A DNA stretch of 64,000 bases from Loxodes magnus (lineage: Eukaryota > Ciliophora > Karyorelictea > Loxodida > Loxodidae). Numbering within the stretch: position 1 is the first letter of the stretch; each line of letters begins with the position of its first letter. A program made the translations under genes and the position numbers. The stretch is from the NCBI GenBank assembly GCA_946699065.1, contig CAMPDV010000009.1, forward strand, positions 992,001 to 1,056,000, given 5' to 3'. The notes under the pieces were generated by a model, which was given only the letters and a program-made list of their open reading frames with translations, did not search any database and was not told where the DNA came from. Shown piece after piece: positions 24,661-35,743 of the stretch.

Positions 24661-24958
24661 TCTACTTGTTGGAGGTCCAAGGACATGGCAGGATTGTGTC
24701 TCATTGCATCACCAAAGCAGAGGACGACATGTGTCAATTATGGGTACTTAAATTCCCCACCTCTGATGAAGCTCGCAATATTATTTCTTTTTAGTTCCAG
24801 AATTAAGTCCAAATTAAGCCAGTGCCGAAGGTCTAAGAATCTTATGTCTCGAGGCCAAACCAAAGCAAAGGAAGACATAAAGTCGATTATGGGTACTTAA
24901 CTTCCGCAACCTCTGATGAAGATGACCTTGTTGTTCACCTTCGAACAACTATGGCGGT
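24661..24958. other. GC-richer island with two diverged ~62-bp copies
   Basis: This ~300-bp stretch has clearly higher GC content than anything near it that is non-coding. A segment at 24711-24771 recurs at 24859-24921 (accaaagc...gattatgggtacttaa...cctctgatgaag) with scattered substitutions and a small length change. One plus frame reads protein-like (LLEVQGHGRIVSHCITKAED, LWVLKFPTSDEARNIISF, VVHLRTTMAVLK) but has no sensible start or end. A second frame is open from ATG 24685. The island may be a decayed gene fragment, part of a repeat family or a structured RNA. I recognise none of these firmly. Confidence 0.5.
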
Positions 24959-25585
24959 TTTAAAATAAAATTTATAATAAAAGGAGAATTAAGAAAAGAA
25001 AGGAAAATAAATATAACTATTTATCTCCTTTATAGCAAAGCTAAACTATATAGAAATAGTTACTTTTTTAATAGGATAGTTGCAATAGTAAAAAGTATGA
25101 CTTTTTAATTAGCTTTAGATAATCATAGTAATTTATTTAAAAATGATCTGACTTAAGTTCTTTTAAATAAAATAGATATATTATATTATCCATGTAAGAT
25201 ATTTCTTTACTTAAATATAAGCAATTTAAATACATAATTAACTAGCATGGCTATTAAATACCTATATATCTTAAATTTAATAATTTCCATATAAATTAGT
25301 CTATATTATAAATTATTATAATAAATATTCAGTTTATTTTATTTACTCAGATTAATCATAATACTCTAGGAAAATATTAGTACCATATATAAGGAAAAGT
25401 TAACATTTATCATACTAAAAGTGTGATTATTTAAAATTATAATGACAATTTTCAATTATTAAATTGGCGATACTTTCTAAACATGAAACTCCTTTATTAA
25501 GCTAAATTTTAATTTAAAATTTAACTTATTTCAACTAAGTAAATGAGTAAAATGATACTTAAAGATATAATTTAAAAGAATCTAT
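24959..25585. other. AT-rich intergenic region
   Basis: Very AT-rich sequence with no recognised gene or repeat. Confidence 0.5.
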
Positions 25586-25870
25586 ATGCTTCTAAGGTTT
25601 AACTATAGTAAGTAGTGTATATTTGGATAAAGTCTCTTAAGAAATATAGTTCTATTATGGGAAGCATTTAGTAGTTTTTATAAAATCGAATATAAAAAGG
25701 AATTTGCTGAATACCTTTTAAAATATGGTGATGCTAGTTATTTTAAAAAGTTACACTAAATTAAAAATAAAATTTATTTAAAAAATGGAAGAAAAGCTTA
25801 TAGTAAAGTGCTGCTTAAAGATAAAGTTAATAGAAATAATTAGAAATGTTTAAGATATCTAACTGTATGA
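25586..25870 (+). CDS. Small unassigned ORF, 94 residues (candidate)
   Basis: The frame starts MLLRFNYSKQCIFGQ and ends YLTV-TGA. The central part (NIVLLWEAFSSFYKIEYKK, EFAEYLLKYGDASYFKKLHQ) reads like a helical protein and stands out from the flanking AT-rich DNA. It ends 44 bp from the convergent coiled-coil gene, a spacing like other convergent pairs here. No family is recognised. It could also be a fragment or the last exon of something larger, because a second frame just upstream is also open. Confidence 0.3.
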
Positions 25871-25914
25871 ATTCAAATTTTTTACTTTAGTTCAAATATT
25901 TAAAAATCAAAAAC

Positions 25915-27381
25915 TCAATTAAAGTTGCTTTTGTGAAAAATGCCTTTTTCTACTCTAGGGCTCGTCATCTTTATACCATTTATCGACTTTACTTTATCAA
26001 AAGGAGGCTTAGGATCAATAATCCTTTATCTAATTGCTTTGCTAGATTAAGAATTAGCAAATTTGCTTTGATTCTTGTCTAGATTAGTGGGCAATTCTTA
26101 AGAAACTTAAGAAGCTTTATGAGGAAACAAAATTTCATAAATTTGGGTGACTACTTAGTCATTAGTGAGGAACAGTTCTATTAATATCTACTTATCAATG
26201 TTTTTAAAATCTCTAAAGTGTACTTCATAAGTTTTTGCTTTTTTTCTTTTAGCTATAACTTTTCTTACTTCATTTATACTCTCCATGAATATATTTTCTA
26301 AATCTGTTTTTTGCATCATCACTTGAGTTCTTGAATTAAGCAAGGCTTTATATTTATTTTATAATATTCCAAACTATCTTTGCTAACTTTAATATATTCT
26401 TGAATTTCTTTAATCAACAGATCGAGGCCTTTTTTATTCAGCTAAGTTTGATACTTTTTTCTCCAGATTTTCAGACTCATCAGTTTACCTCTGAGTTGAT
26501 TGATCAATAGCAGAAGGTTAGTAAGGCATTTGCATATATTTTAAGTTCTTAGGAGATATCATAATCTTACTTGAGGAATTTAATAAGTCTACGTTTTATA
26601 ATTCTACCAAGTTTTGCTATAGTTAACGATTTTCATCCATTACAGATTTCAAACTTCACTCCAAGAATTCGTTTTCTTGTGTGATTTTATCTGCTTTAGT
26701 CTTAAGTTCATCATTTTATTTCCTTAACTCTTTCATTAATGCAGAATAATTGAAAGTCTCATTTTGCTATGTATCAAGGTTTTCCTTTTCTTAGTCTTAA
26801 TCTTGATCTAAGTAGCTTTCCTTGTATTAATTTTAACTTTCTAAAATTTAATTTTTTAGTAGTTTCAATTAATTCTTTATACACAAACCATGATCTTTTA
26901 GAGCTACCTTAAGTTCGTTTTCTTTCTTTTACAGTATTGAATCAATATGTGACTCAATGCTTAAAGCATAAAGCATTATTTTTTTGTGAAATTGACTTGA
27001 TTACTCCTTTATTTTATCAGTTACTTATTATATTTCGTCCTTATCTTTTCTTGCTTTACTTCGTGAAAAAACGCTAGCTTTTGATAGTTCAGAATTATAA
27101 ATTTGAATAATCTTTTTTTATGAAACCTATTCAGGCTTTTATTATCCTCTTTAAAGCTAGACATTTTAATTAGGTATTTCCATAAAAATCTCCTTCTTAT
27201 CGGATTAACTATTATCCTTTTTTAAGCTTTACTCTATATTTTTGGATTAAGAGATTCTGACTCTCTCTCTAGGAGTATGAAATAAATTTATTATTTAAGT
27301 CTTAATTTTCTATTTTCTTGGCTAGAAAAGAGTTTAAGAAACTCTGAGGCTTTCAGTAATATCATCTCTACAGTTGTACAT
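25915..27381 (-). CDS. Coiled-coil protein, probably ciliary or basal-body associated
   Basis: A 488-residue frame runs from MYNCRDDITESLRVSQ to SNFN-TGA. The N-terminal ~110 residues are basic and Ser/Gln-rich. A long coiled coil follows (about 130-300: LQKKENELKVALKDH, MKELRKQNDELKTKADKITQENEFLE). Near 395-425 is YEVHFRDFKNIDKQILIELFLTNDQVVTQIYEILFP. That block resembles the short 'K..IL..LF..N' segment seen at the end of some axonemal and basal-body coiled-coil proteins such as BBOF1. The tail is Pro/Lys-rich. TGA is Trp in FLEWSLKS. The gene is well supported by continuous frame and composition. The ciliary assignment is an inference from this one motif and is tentative. Confidence 0.72.
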
Positions 27382-27496
27382 CTTTAAAATTAACTATTTG
27401 AGATACTATTTTTCAGTAATTCGTAAATATCTACCAATTTAGAAGAATCTAGTTACTAATTTATATCCCAGATGCTTATTTAATAAACACAATAGC

Positions 27497-27706
27497 ATGG
27501 ATATAAGCAGCCATACTATTAATATCGACACAGAAAGGGAGAGAGAATAAGCAGATAATAATAGTAATCTAATTTAGCTGCATAAAAATGATATTCTTGA
27601 AATGCTGATTAGTTAACGGTTTAATATGCAATAAGAATGAAAAGATAGATAGCTAATAATCATATAAGTATTAGTAGATTATGCATAAAGTTATAGTTAT
27701 TTATGA
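27497..27706 (+). CDS. Small unassigned ORF, 69 residues (candidate)
   Basis: The frame MDISSHTINIDTERERE, then NNSNLIQLHKNDILEMLIS, has a protein-like mix of charged and polar residues. It lies 115 bp from the divergent start of the coiled-coil gene. One internal TGA (MQQEWKDR) may be Trp or the true stop, giving 69 or about 50 residues. Nothing in it identifies a family. Confidence 0.3.
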
Positions 27707-28249
27707 AAATTCCTGCTTTCTTAATCAAATAAGAATAATACTTATCCATTTCTAAATTTCAAATATTGCTCTCTTTTTATGTTTTTGATTCATTACTTTA
27801 ACTAATAATAACTTAGATGCTTCTAGTATAATCTTAGGAATGTCTAAAATAGATAAATCAGTTACTTTAATTTATATACAATATAATAGTTTTTTAAATA
27901 GCTATATGATATTTAATAATAAGCTGCATAGTATTTTAATTATTTACAATTAAATACTTAAAGTATAGAGATGTCTAAATATAATTTAAACATCTTTAAT
28001 CAGATTTATATTTAAATGTTTTCATCAAGTTACTATTATAAGCTTCGAATATAATAGAAGTTAAATGAGCTGAAATTTATTTTTAAATTATTGGAGCTAA
28101 TTCTTTTTAAAAATTCTAGCATATAGCCTTTCTCAATCTGATGATATAGAATATTACTTTTGTCTATAATTTTTTTAATATTTGAAATTCTCTAATCAAT
28201 TTATCTTCCTAACTACTATTTTTTATATAGTTAGATCATATTTCATGAT

Positions 28250-28284
28250 ATTATAATATTATAATATTATAATATTATAATATT
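28250..28284. repeat. (attataat)n microsatellite
   Basis: About four uninterrupted copies of the 8-bp unit attataat, read as alternating att/ataat blocks. Confidence 0.85.
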
Positions 28285-28764
28285 TTATTAATTTCTATTT
28301 TATTTTTGCTAAAATTTATCATTCTAATTATTATGCTATCTCAAGAAGATAATTTAAGAAAGTTATTTTTTATAAATATCAAAGCTTTTAATTAGCATAG
28401 ACTCTTATATATTTTAAATCAATTAGATAAGCGAATGAGTTGTTAGCCAGCTCTTTTTTTAATGAAATTTAAGGACAGAAATGTAGTTTTATGCTTTTTT
28501 ATTAAATTAAAATAAGTTTTTTTCTTCCTTGACTTATCACTATCTTTTGAAACAGTAAAGTGGAATCTACAAATAATAAAAGATTTGCATTGTGATTATT
28601 TTAACTTTCTTTTTCTATAAATATAAATTGAGAAATTAGAGATAAAACTAGTCTCGTTCAATCTTAATGACAAAGAGCTATTAACCTTTTTGTATAATAA
28701 TTCTTCTTAAAAGGGAGATAAATGAAGTACTTAATTTAAAGTTGAAAACGTTGTATACTAAAAG

Positions 28765-28801
28765 TTCTTTTAGTCTTATTATAGAATAAGACTAAAAAGA
28801 A
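28765..28801. promoter_or_regulatory. Strong hairpin 100 bp upstream of a small gene
   Basis: The arms ttcttttagtcttatt and aataagactaaaaagaa are almost perfectly complementary (one extra A) around a 4-nt loop. It precedes the start codon at 28901 by about 100 bp. Its core TTTAGTCT...AGACTAAA also occurs in the hairpin upstream of RPB6. Its role is not known. Confidence 0.45.
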
Positions 28802-28900
28802 ATAGCTATTTTATAATAGTTATTGCATACATTTCCTTTATTTCCTAGTGCCTATGATTTATAGTCCTTTAAAATATTAAATAAATTAAAATTATTTAAA

Positions 28901-29056
28901 ATGAAGTCGCTATGGGACCGAGTTTTGGCAAATACAGGATATAAGATGCCCACTTTGTTACCAAGAATGAGAAGAGTTACTCGAACCTAGCTAGTAGTAG
29001 GATGCGAAGTATTTTTCATTGGAGTAATGGTTTATGTGCATTTGATTGATTATTGA
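28901..29056 (+). CDS. Small single-span membrane protein, 51 residues
   Basis: The frame MKSLWDRVLANTGYKMPTLL continues with a basic stretch (PRMRRVTRTQ) and one clear membrane segment (LVVGCEVFFIGVMVYVHLI), then DY-TGA. Positive residues precede the membrane span, suggesting the N-terminus stays on the matrix or cytosolic side. Size and layout resemble small accessory subunits of mitochondrial respiratory complexes, but no family can be named. The GC content of this stretch is clearly above the surrounding DNA, which supports it being real. Reading TGA as Trp would only add AT-rich sequence. Confidence 0.6.
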
Positions 29057-29443
29057 TTACTTGATTTTAAACTTAACCCTTACTATAATTCATTTTTATC
29101 TATACTAAATCCTATCAACATTATGAACATTATATAAGATATATAAGTAAGTACCTTATTTAAATGCCTTTACCTTCAAAGATATAAAAATTAAATTGAT
29201 TTATTAAAGTTTACTACAACTAAATATATACTATGATGAAATACCCATTTGTGATTTTTTATTTCAGAGTAATTATAATTTTGGGATGTTGCTTTTATCA
29301 TTAGTTTAAATTTAAAGCTTTTTGAAGATTTTAAGTTTTGATGCGCATCTTACTATTTCTAGATAAATCTAGATATATATACAACTAGTTTAGTTTGAAA
29401 TGTAAAATTATATATATATATGTTCTTAAATTTCTTTAAGTTC
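29057..29443. other. AT-rich 3' spacer
   Basis: This lies between the ends of the small membrane protein (+) and the Sec14-like gene (-). Minus-strand codons after the Sec14 stop stay open but are low-complexity (ATATAT), so they are not included. Confidence 0.5.
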
Positions 29444-30250
29444 TCAATTAGCTGCTTCCAAATACTTATATTCAAATTCATTTGTACCTCCGTATTCTTT
29501 TTGCAAGACATCCAAATTAAAGAATTAAGATAGTTCAGTGTATTCACCAACAGTTCTAACCTTTGCAGCTGTTTTAGCGTCCATAAATGCTTTGGCTATC
29601 ACAAACATGAGCTTAAAAAGCCAGTTTACATTAAGAACGTAGAAGCAATGTAATCTTTCTGGATAGTAGTCAGACATAAATTTAGGCATAGTTCTTGCTA
29701 GTTGTTTGCGAATAGCGTCTTTGCTTTCCACTCCTGTTCTATCATAAATAACACATATTTATCCTGTCCCTTCTCTATATATTAAAGAAATACCTGTCAG
29801 AGATTTCACATGCCTATTCTGTTAAATGAACAGTGAATCTGATTACAGTTTCTATAGTAGAATCTTTTGGTCTCAATCTTGGTTTAATTATCAGGCAAAT
29901 ATTCCCTAATTTATCTTTTCCATAAACATAACCCATTCCAGATTTCATTTCTTTTTCAATAGATTAAGGAGGAATATTCTATGGCTAAAACTAATTCCAC
30001 CATGTCTATATTAGTTAATTACAATCCAACTTTTCCACATTTCTACTGCTTTATTAACATCAAAGTTCCTTGCTATTAAAAATCTAAGCAACACATTTTA
30101 ATTACAAAAGAACTAGACGTTTAAACTTTAACTCTAACCATATTTTATTGCCTATCCTTCAAACATCACAAAAGCCTGAATTAATCGACTTACCTATTTC
30201 TAACTAAAGTCTACAATAGAAGTGGGAACAGACCTTGATGGTTCAACCAT
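29444..30250 (-). CDS. Sec14/CRAL-TRIO lipid-transfer-like protein with three mini-introns
   Basis: The model is complement(join(29444..29774,29794..30005,30023..30175,30194..30250)), 250 residues. Introns of 19, 17 and 18 nt all start GT and end AG. The 17- and 19-nt ones are needed to keep frame; the 18-nt one is inferred from its gtaagt...cag ends. The N-terminal part (NVLLRFLIARNFDVNKAVEMWKSW) is the CRAL-TRIO_N signature. The lipid-binding part shows YVYGKDKLGNICLIIKPR, QICVIYDRTGV, and above all MSDYYPERLHCFYVLNVNWLFK, which is diagnostic of Sec14. Such proteins bind phosphoinositides or other lipids and move them between membranes. The protein is slightly short for the family and ends YLEAAN-TGA. 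Confidence 0.92.
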
Positions 30251-31023
30251 TTTATTGATGTATTATTTTTATACTTAAAGCTAAATTAAAGTCACTTCAT
30301 AAGAGATAAAAGTAGTTTAATTTAATACAATAGTGGAAAGTAGAAAAAGGCTTCAGTGACTAAAATATTCGACATATTGAATTTTTGGTATTTAAAGGAT
30401 TTAATTAGCATCAAAAAATACTATTTACATCAAAATCCCTCGCTTCTCAAGCTATAAATAAATAGTAATTTAATCTATTGATGCATCTTCTTTCCTTTAT
30501 TTAATGCTATTATTTACTTTTTGAAAAAAAGCTTTTTGATTATTTTTCCTTCAAAAATAATAATTATTGAAATTTGCTAAAAATAATAAAAGGATTGTTC
30601 ATATAAATGAATATAAGAAGGATTAACTTTAGTAGCAAGGAAGTACCAAATTAATGAAAGTGATTAAGTTTGTAGAAAGTATAACTTAAATTATAAGATT
30701 ATCCTTAAAGTTATTAGCTTCTATTAAAACATATTGATACTTGCTACCCTTACTATCTATTAAGTTATTGTATTAGATATACCGGGTATTTTAGTCATTC
30801 CTTAGACTTCTACTTTTTAAATTAATTAGTTTTCGCAATCAATGATTCAGCTTTAAGTATAAACAAAGATTTAATTTTAAACTAAGAGAATATGATTAAT
30901 AGGTGAATAAATAGAGTATTAGGGAATACAAATAAGAAACAGAGTGATAAATAAGTGGTAGAATAGCTGACTGTAGCATTGTATTTAATATTAAACTTTA
31001 AATTTTTAAATCAAATCTATTCA
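30251..31023. other. AT-rich intergenic region (divergent promoters)
   Basis: This spacer lies between the divergent Sec14-like and DDX55 genes. No coding frame, RNA gene or clear regulatory motif is recognised. Confidence 0.5.
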
Positions 31024-32772
31024 ATGACAGAATTCGAGTCTTTAGATCTTCATCCTAGTATAAAGAAAAGTATTAAGAAAGTGCTTAATTTCAAATACCT
31101 AACTCCAGTTTAAGAAGCTACTATTCCTTTGTTCATACAAAATAAAGATGTGTGTGTTGAGGCTATAACAGGAAGTGGAAAAACTCTGGGCTTTTTAATT
31201 CCTATAATACATAAGATTTTGGTTAATCTTGATAACTAGCAGAATGCACTAAATTATGCCCTGATAGTATCACCTACAAGAGAACTTACTGCTTAAATAT
31301 ATTAGGTCACTGAATCTCTTATCAAGAAAATAAAAGACCATCAAATACTGGTTGCTAAGTATGTAGGTGGTGAAAAACTCAAAGCAGAGATTTAAAAGAT
31401 TGAATCAGAATAATTTCATATTTTGATTGCAACTCCTGGAAGATTGTTTGAACTGATTAATCATTCAGATACTGTTAGAAAAAAACTAAAGCAAGTAGAA
31501 ATGTTAATTCTTGATGAAGCAGATAGATTACTTTCTCTTGGTTTTGAAAAAGAAGTGACTGAAATATTTAATTGCTTGCCAAGATAGAGAAGAACAGGAC
31601 TATTTTCAGCAACTATGTCAAAAAATGTCGAACAGTTAATAGAAAAAGCCTAACTAAGAAACACTTCGTTTATTTCAGTAAAATAGAAAGGTTTCGCAAT
31701 TCCAGACCAACTAGAAAATAACGTTTGAAGATTCTAGCATTCAGCTTAGAAATTACCTTGCTTGCTCGATTTAATACAAAAGTACAAAAATAAGAAAATG
31801 ATAGTTTTTTTCTGTACATGTGCATCAACTAATTTCTACTTATCTATTATTAAAAAGTTCATGCATAAAGTTTATAACGATCAAGAGAGACAAATCTTTA
31901 GAGTTAATGGATAGATGAAATAGACTAAAAGAGACAGAATATTTTAGACTTTTTCTTAGTCTTAAAATGGAATTATGCTAACCACTGATTTGCTAGCAAG
32001 AGGAATTGACATTCCAGATATTGATTTGATTATCCAGTTTGATGCACCTTAAAATCCTGATTTTTTTATACATAGAATAGGCCGAACAGCACGTGCAGGA
32101 GCAAAGGGTAGAGCAATCGTATTTTTGCTTAAAAGTGAATGGAAGTTTATAGAATTTATGGAGTTAAAATAAGTATGTTTCTCTAAGAAGCTCAAAAACA
32201 AATATTAAAAGAATGAACAAACTGATGTTTTCGACAAAATTAAGGAATGAATGGCTAAAGATAGAGAATTAATGGAACAAGCTTAAAAAGCCTTTGTTGC
32301 TTGTGTTAGAGCTTATAAAGAATAATACGTAAGATTTTATATTCAGTTGAATTACATTTTCCAGTTCAAGCATTTAGACTTGGGATAACTTGCGAATAGT
32401 TTCGCATTATTTAGATTACCAAGAATTAAAGAAATACTGGGAAAAACTATAAGTTCATTTACTTAATCTGATATTGATACCGACTTAATTCCTTATAAAG
32501 ATTCCAGCAAAGAAAAGATAAGGCAATCATAATTTGAAGAAACCTAAAAGCAAAAGCAGTAAATGAAAGAGGATCAATAAAAAAGCAAACAAATGCAAAT
32601 GCAAAATAAAAAGAGACCAAGAAACAGAAAGCATTTAAAAGAAAACGATTGGGAAGAGTTCAGTATGGAAGAAAGACTCGTAAAGAAGCTAAAAAAAGGA
32701 CTTATCAACGTAGAATAATTTTAGGAGAAAATGGGAATAAAAAATAAAGGGAATGTTAGAAAGTGGATTTGA
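31024..32772 (+). CDS. DDX55: DDX55/Spb4-type DEAD-box RNA helicase
   Basis: The 582-residue protein has all core motifs in order: FKYLTPVQEATIP (Q motif), AITGSGKT (~47), PTRELT, TPGRL, LDEADR (~163), [18 protein letters not shown] and [13 protein letters not shown] (~350). The segment [21 protein letters not shown], then [24 protein letters not shown], is characteristic of DDX55/Spb4 and separates it from other DEAD-box helicases. This helicase acts in 60S ribosomal subunit assembly in the nucleolus. The basic C-terminus ([14 protein letters not shown]) fits that role. TGA is Trp in NNVWRFQ and IKEWMA, while the Trp two residues before the stop is TGG, followed by ATT-TGA. Confidence 0.95.
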
Positions 32773-33185
32773 AAATTACTTCTATCTAATTAATTAATTA
32801 ACCATTAAGAGTTTAATTGTGTATTTATAGCAAAATCAAATAATCTTTTCTTTATTATGATTAAAGGAAAAAGCTAAGCTATAAATAAAAATTAAATTTA
32901 TAATTTTAAAATTTTTGATAGAATCGTTCAAAGTTTAGTAGCAAGATACATCAGTTTCATTAAAAAAACTCTTATTTAAGACCAAAAACAATTGCATTAA
33001 GTAATTTTCCTTTATAAATTAGGTCTACAATAGTAAGGAAGACTTATATACTTAAAAAAGTTCTGATTATATTGTAAATAATTTTGGAAGATTTGATTTT
33101 GCTATAATTTAGTCTTTTTAGACTAAATTTTTAAATTTAAATCAAATTATTTACTTTTTTGCGCTCTTTCATTATAATATCAAAA
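32773..33185. other. Intergenic region upstream of RPB6
   Basis: AT-rich sequence with no gene. It contains the inverted repeat at 33106-33129, followed by a short T-rich tract before the RPB6 start. Confidence 0.5.
33106..33129. promoter_or_regulatory. Perfect hairpin upstream of RPB6
   Basis: The arms aatttagtct and agactaaatt flank a tttt loop, 56 bp before the RPB6 ATG. It shares the TTTAGTCT/AGACTAAA core with the hairpin at 28765. It could equally be a 3' element of DDX55. Confidence 0.45.
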
Positions 33186-33614
33186 ATGTCAGACGAAGAA
33201 GGATAAAATATAGAAGAGGAAGATGTTTAAGATGAACCTGAACTTTCTGAAGATGGAGAAGAGAATGAAGAATAAGGAAATCAAGAAAAGGAATAAAAAG
33301 AAAAATCATCAGACGAAGAAGCAAACATAGATCCAGATTAAGAAGGTTAATAAGAACTTAAGAAAAAGAAAGAATAATTCAGAATTACATCTCCTTATAT
33401 GACTAAATATGAAAAGGCTAGAATTTTAGGAACGAGAGCTTTGTAAATAAGCAGAAATGCTCCTGTCATGGTAGAACTAAATCACAATGAAACAGATCCA
33501 TTACAGATTGCAGAAAAAGAATTAAGAGAAAAGAAAATTCCCTTTATAATTAGAAGGTATTTACCAGATGGTAGTTATGAAGATTGGCCAATAGCGGATT
33601 TGATTTTAGACTGA
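33186..33614 (+). CDS. RPB6: RNA polymerase common subunit RPB6 (ABC23)
   Basis: The 142-residue protein has the expected two-part layout. An acidic N-terminal tail (MSDEEGQNIEEEDVQDEPE and onward) is followed by the conserved C-terminal core: [72 protein letters not shown]. It is shared by RNA polymerases I, II and III and helps hold the clamp and assembly. The stop GAC-TGA comes exactly at the normal family C-terminus. No TGA is used for Trp (its only Trp is TGG). It ends 118 bp from the convergent cysteine-rich gene. Confidence 0.97.
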
Positions 33615-33732
33615 GACAATATAAGAAACAATTTATTAAACAACAGTTTGAAATTAATTTGCATATTTATAATTTAAATAGATTTTTATAATGGGTAAAG
33701 TTAAAATTAATGCTAAAGTAATTATTTCCAAA

Positions 33733-35743
33733 TCAGAGAAATAGTAATAGCACTAAACTAATCATTGCCACTATATTTCCTTCATCATGTTTGTACGAGA
33801 AATAATGATCATCGTGTTTAATAGCGTAGTAGTCAGGAAAGTAAACATGCTAAGTACACTTATCTGCAAATTCAAGCTATTTAATTAAATAATTACCTAA
33901 GGATAATTTTTGTACTCTTAGTAATAAGCATAGTATGTTTTAAAATCCTTTCAATGGCTTTTTACTTTATCATACCAACAGAAAGGATCATAACGTTTCT
34001 AACTGTGACAAATATCATTGCTTTTTCCAATAACTTTTTGAAAACTGCTTGTGTAATTAGTTCCAGAATAATCACCAAGGAAAGCTCCACAGTATGTTCC
34101 TCCTTTATTGCCATGATGACATTTTAGGTCTGAAAATGAAAAAGCTCCATCTTTCATTTAGCTTACGCATTCTGTTGAAACTTTAGCTTCGATAATTTCA
34201 GTTGTAGTTGATTGTAGCTAGTCAATACATTTGAAAGTTGTATTACTTATTGGCCAACATTAACCTGATTTGCAAGCTAAAAGCTCATATGAAGCAGGGC
34301 ATTTACCTTAATATTCAACATTGTTTTCTAAACTAAAATAATCAATGCAAGTAGTTCCAACACAGAGCATTGAATTAGCGCACTAATAATTTTACTCACA
34401 TTATTTAGTTGATTGCTTTTGGCAAGAATATTTGTCATTAATTTTAATGCAAGCTAAGCTTACATCACACTTTGGATCTAAAGGATCAGAGCAAGGCTCA
34501 TTCTCCTATAATCCTACACATTCATTATTTTTGCATTCATTATTTTCTAAGCAATCAGTTGTACTTTCGCAGTATTCTCCAGGATATCTTGAATGCGGAT
34601 AAGTTTTATATTAATAGCAAGTTACATTCTCCTCTTACTCTCATTTTGGACAGTATGTATCACTATGGTCGTCGCATTTTTCTGTATTAATCCAAAAAGT
34701 ATCATTATAATAGAAAATACACTACCAGCTCTTTTTAAATGATTTGTTTATGCAGGCATAGTTATAGCAAAAATCTATGCTTACTTACTAGTATTCCTTA
34801 TACTGTGTGGGAAAAAGACCTTGAAAAGTTTTTTATGAAATGTCCTTCCAATCAGCCTAAAATTAAAAATTACTCTTGAAATCTAGAATTGTTTGAACCA
34901 TTCTAAGTCTGTAGTTTGCCAAGCTTTTGAAATTCGATCGTCGTAAAATTTACGCCAACATTAATAATCAAATCTTGAACTTGTATGGCAAATTCCTGTA
35001 GTCCATTGCAAGTAAGGAATTATGTAAAACTTATAATAAGTTTAAACTTAATTTCATTCTTTGTCACCTGGCTGTAGAGAACAATAATTATCACCATTTT
35101 TTGTGAAGGCACAATTACAATTACCTGTTTACTCTTCTTTGGACAATTTGCAATCTGAATCTGAATTGCATTATTTATTTATATTCTTTACAGTAGAAGT
35201 TTCGCATAAATTGTTGTCGTTACAGAATGAAGAAGCACACATTCATCCCCAGTTACTATTTTGGTATTTGATACAGGGAGAGCCATCTTACCCTGAAAAA
35301 TAATCAACACATGTTTAGCCATTACATGTATACTAATTCTAGCACTCTTCCATTGTAGTACACTTCTCTCCCTTCTTTTTTTAAGATGTGCAGGCTCCAT
35401 CATAATTTGGATCTTATCTATCGCAGTACATTCCTACACCACAATCAATATGACTATTGCATCTTCCAGTAGATCCCTTACAAGCATTTTTTTGACATGA
35501 AGTGCTGTAGCATTATTCATTTTAACTACATATGCTGCCAGGATATAATTTAATTCATGCACACATCTTTTAGTTATAGTTACAGTACTATTCACTACTG
35601 CATGGAGTTACATAATTCACTCCATCTATAAATTCTATGCAACGAGGAGGCTCTGGAGCTGATCCATTTGAATCTACATATGGTCCTGAGCATAGCTCAG
35701 ATTAACCTTACAATAAGAGACTTAATAAAAGTATAACAACCAT
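33733..35743 (-). CDS. Cysteine-rich secreted or surface protein
   Basis: The model is complement(join(33733..33876,33897..34856,34874..35743)), 657 residues, with introns of 20 and 17 nt (gtaatt...ag, phase 0). The N-terminus is a signal peptide (MVVILLLSLLLQGQSELCSG). The body has dozens of cysteines in short spacings (CNSHIDCGVGMYCD, CTTMEECQNQYTC, CESTTDCLENNEC), like the cysteine-rich extracellular repeats common in ciliates and the Dickkopf/EGF-like type of fold. The protein ends GNIVAMISLVLLLFL-TGA. That terminal hydrophobic stretch with no basic tail fits a GPI-anchor signal or a short membrane anchor. Disulfide-rich surface proteins are likely. TGA is Trp at several places (MCAWIKL, CPKWEQ, SHWKDF). 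Confidence 0.88.

Larger units (their letters stand above)
27707..28900. other. AT-rich intergenic region with microsatellite and a hairpin
   Basis: No convincing protein frame is seen. It contains an (attataat)n microsatellite at about 28250-28284 and a strong inverted repeat at 28765-28801. Confidence 0.5.

Noticed and set aside
30176-30193. Reading the 18-nt segment in the Sec14-like gene as coding
   Set aside because: It keeps frame, so it could be translated, but its gtaagt...ttcag ends match the other mini-introns of the same gene. I treat it as an intron, though this one is not proven by frame.
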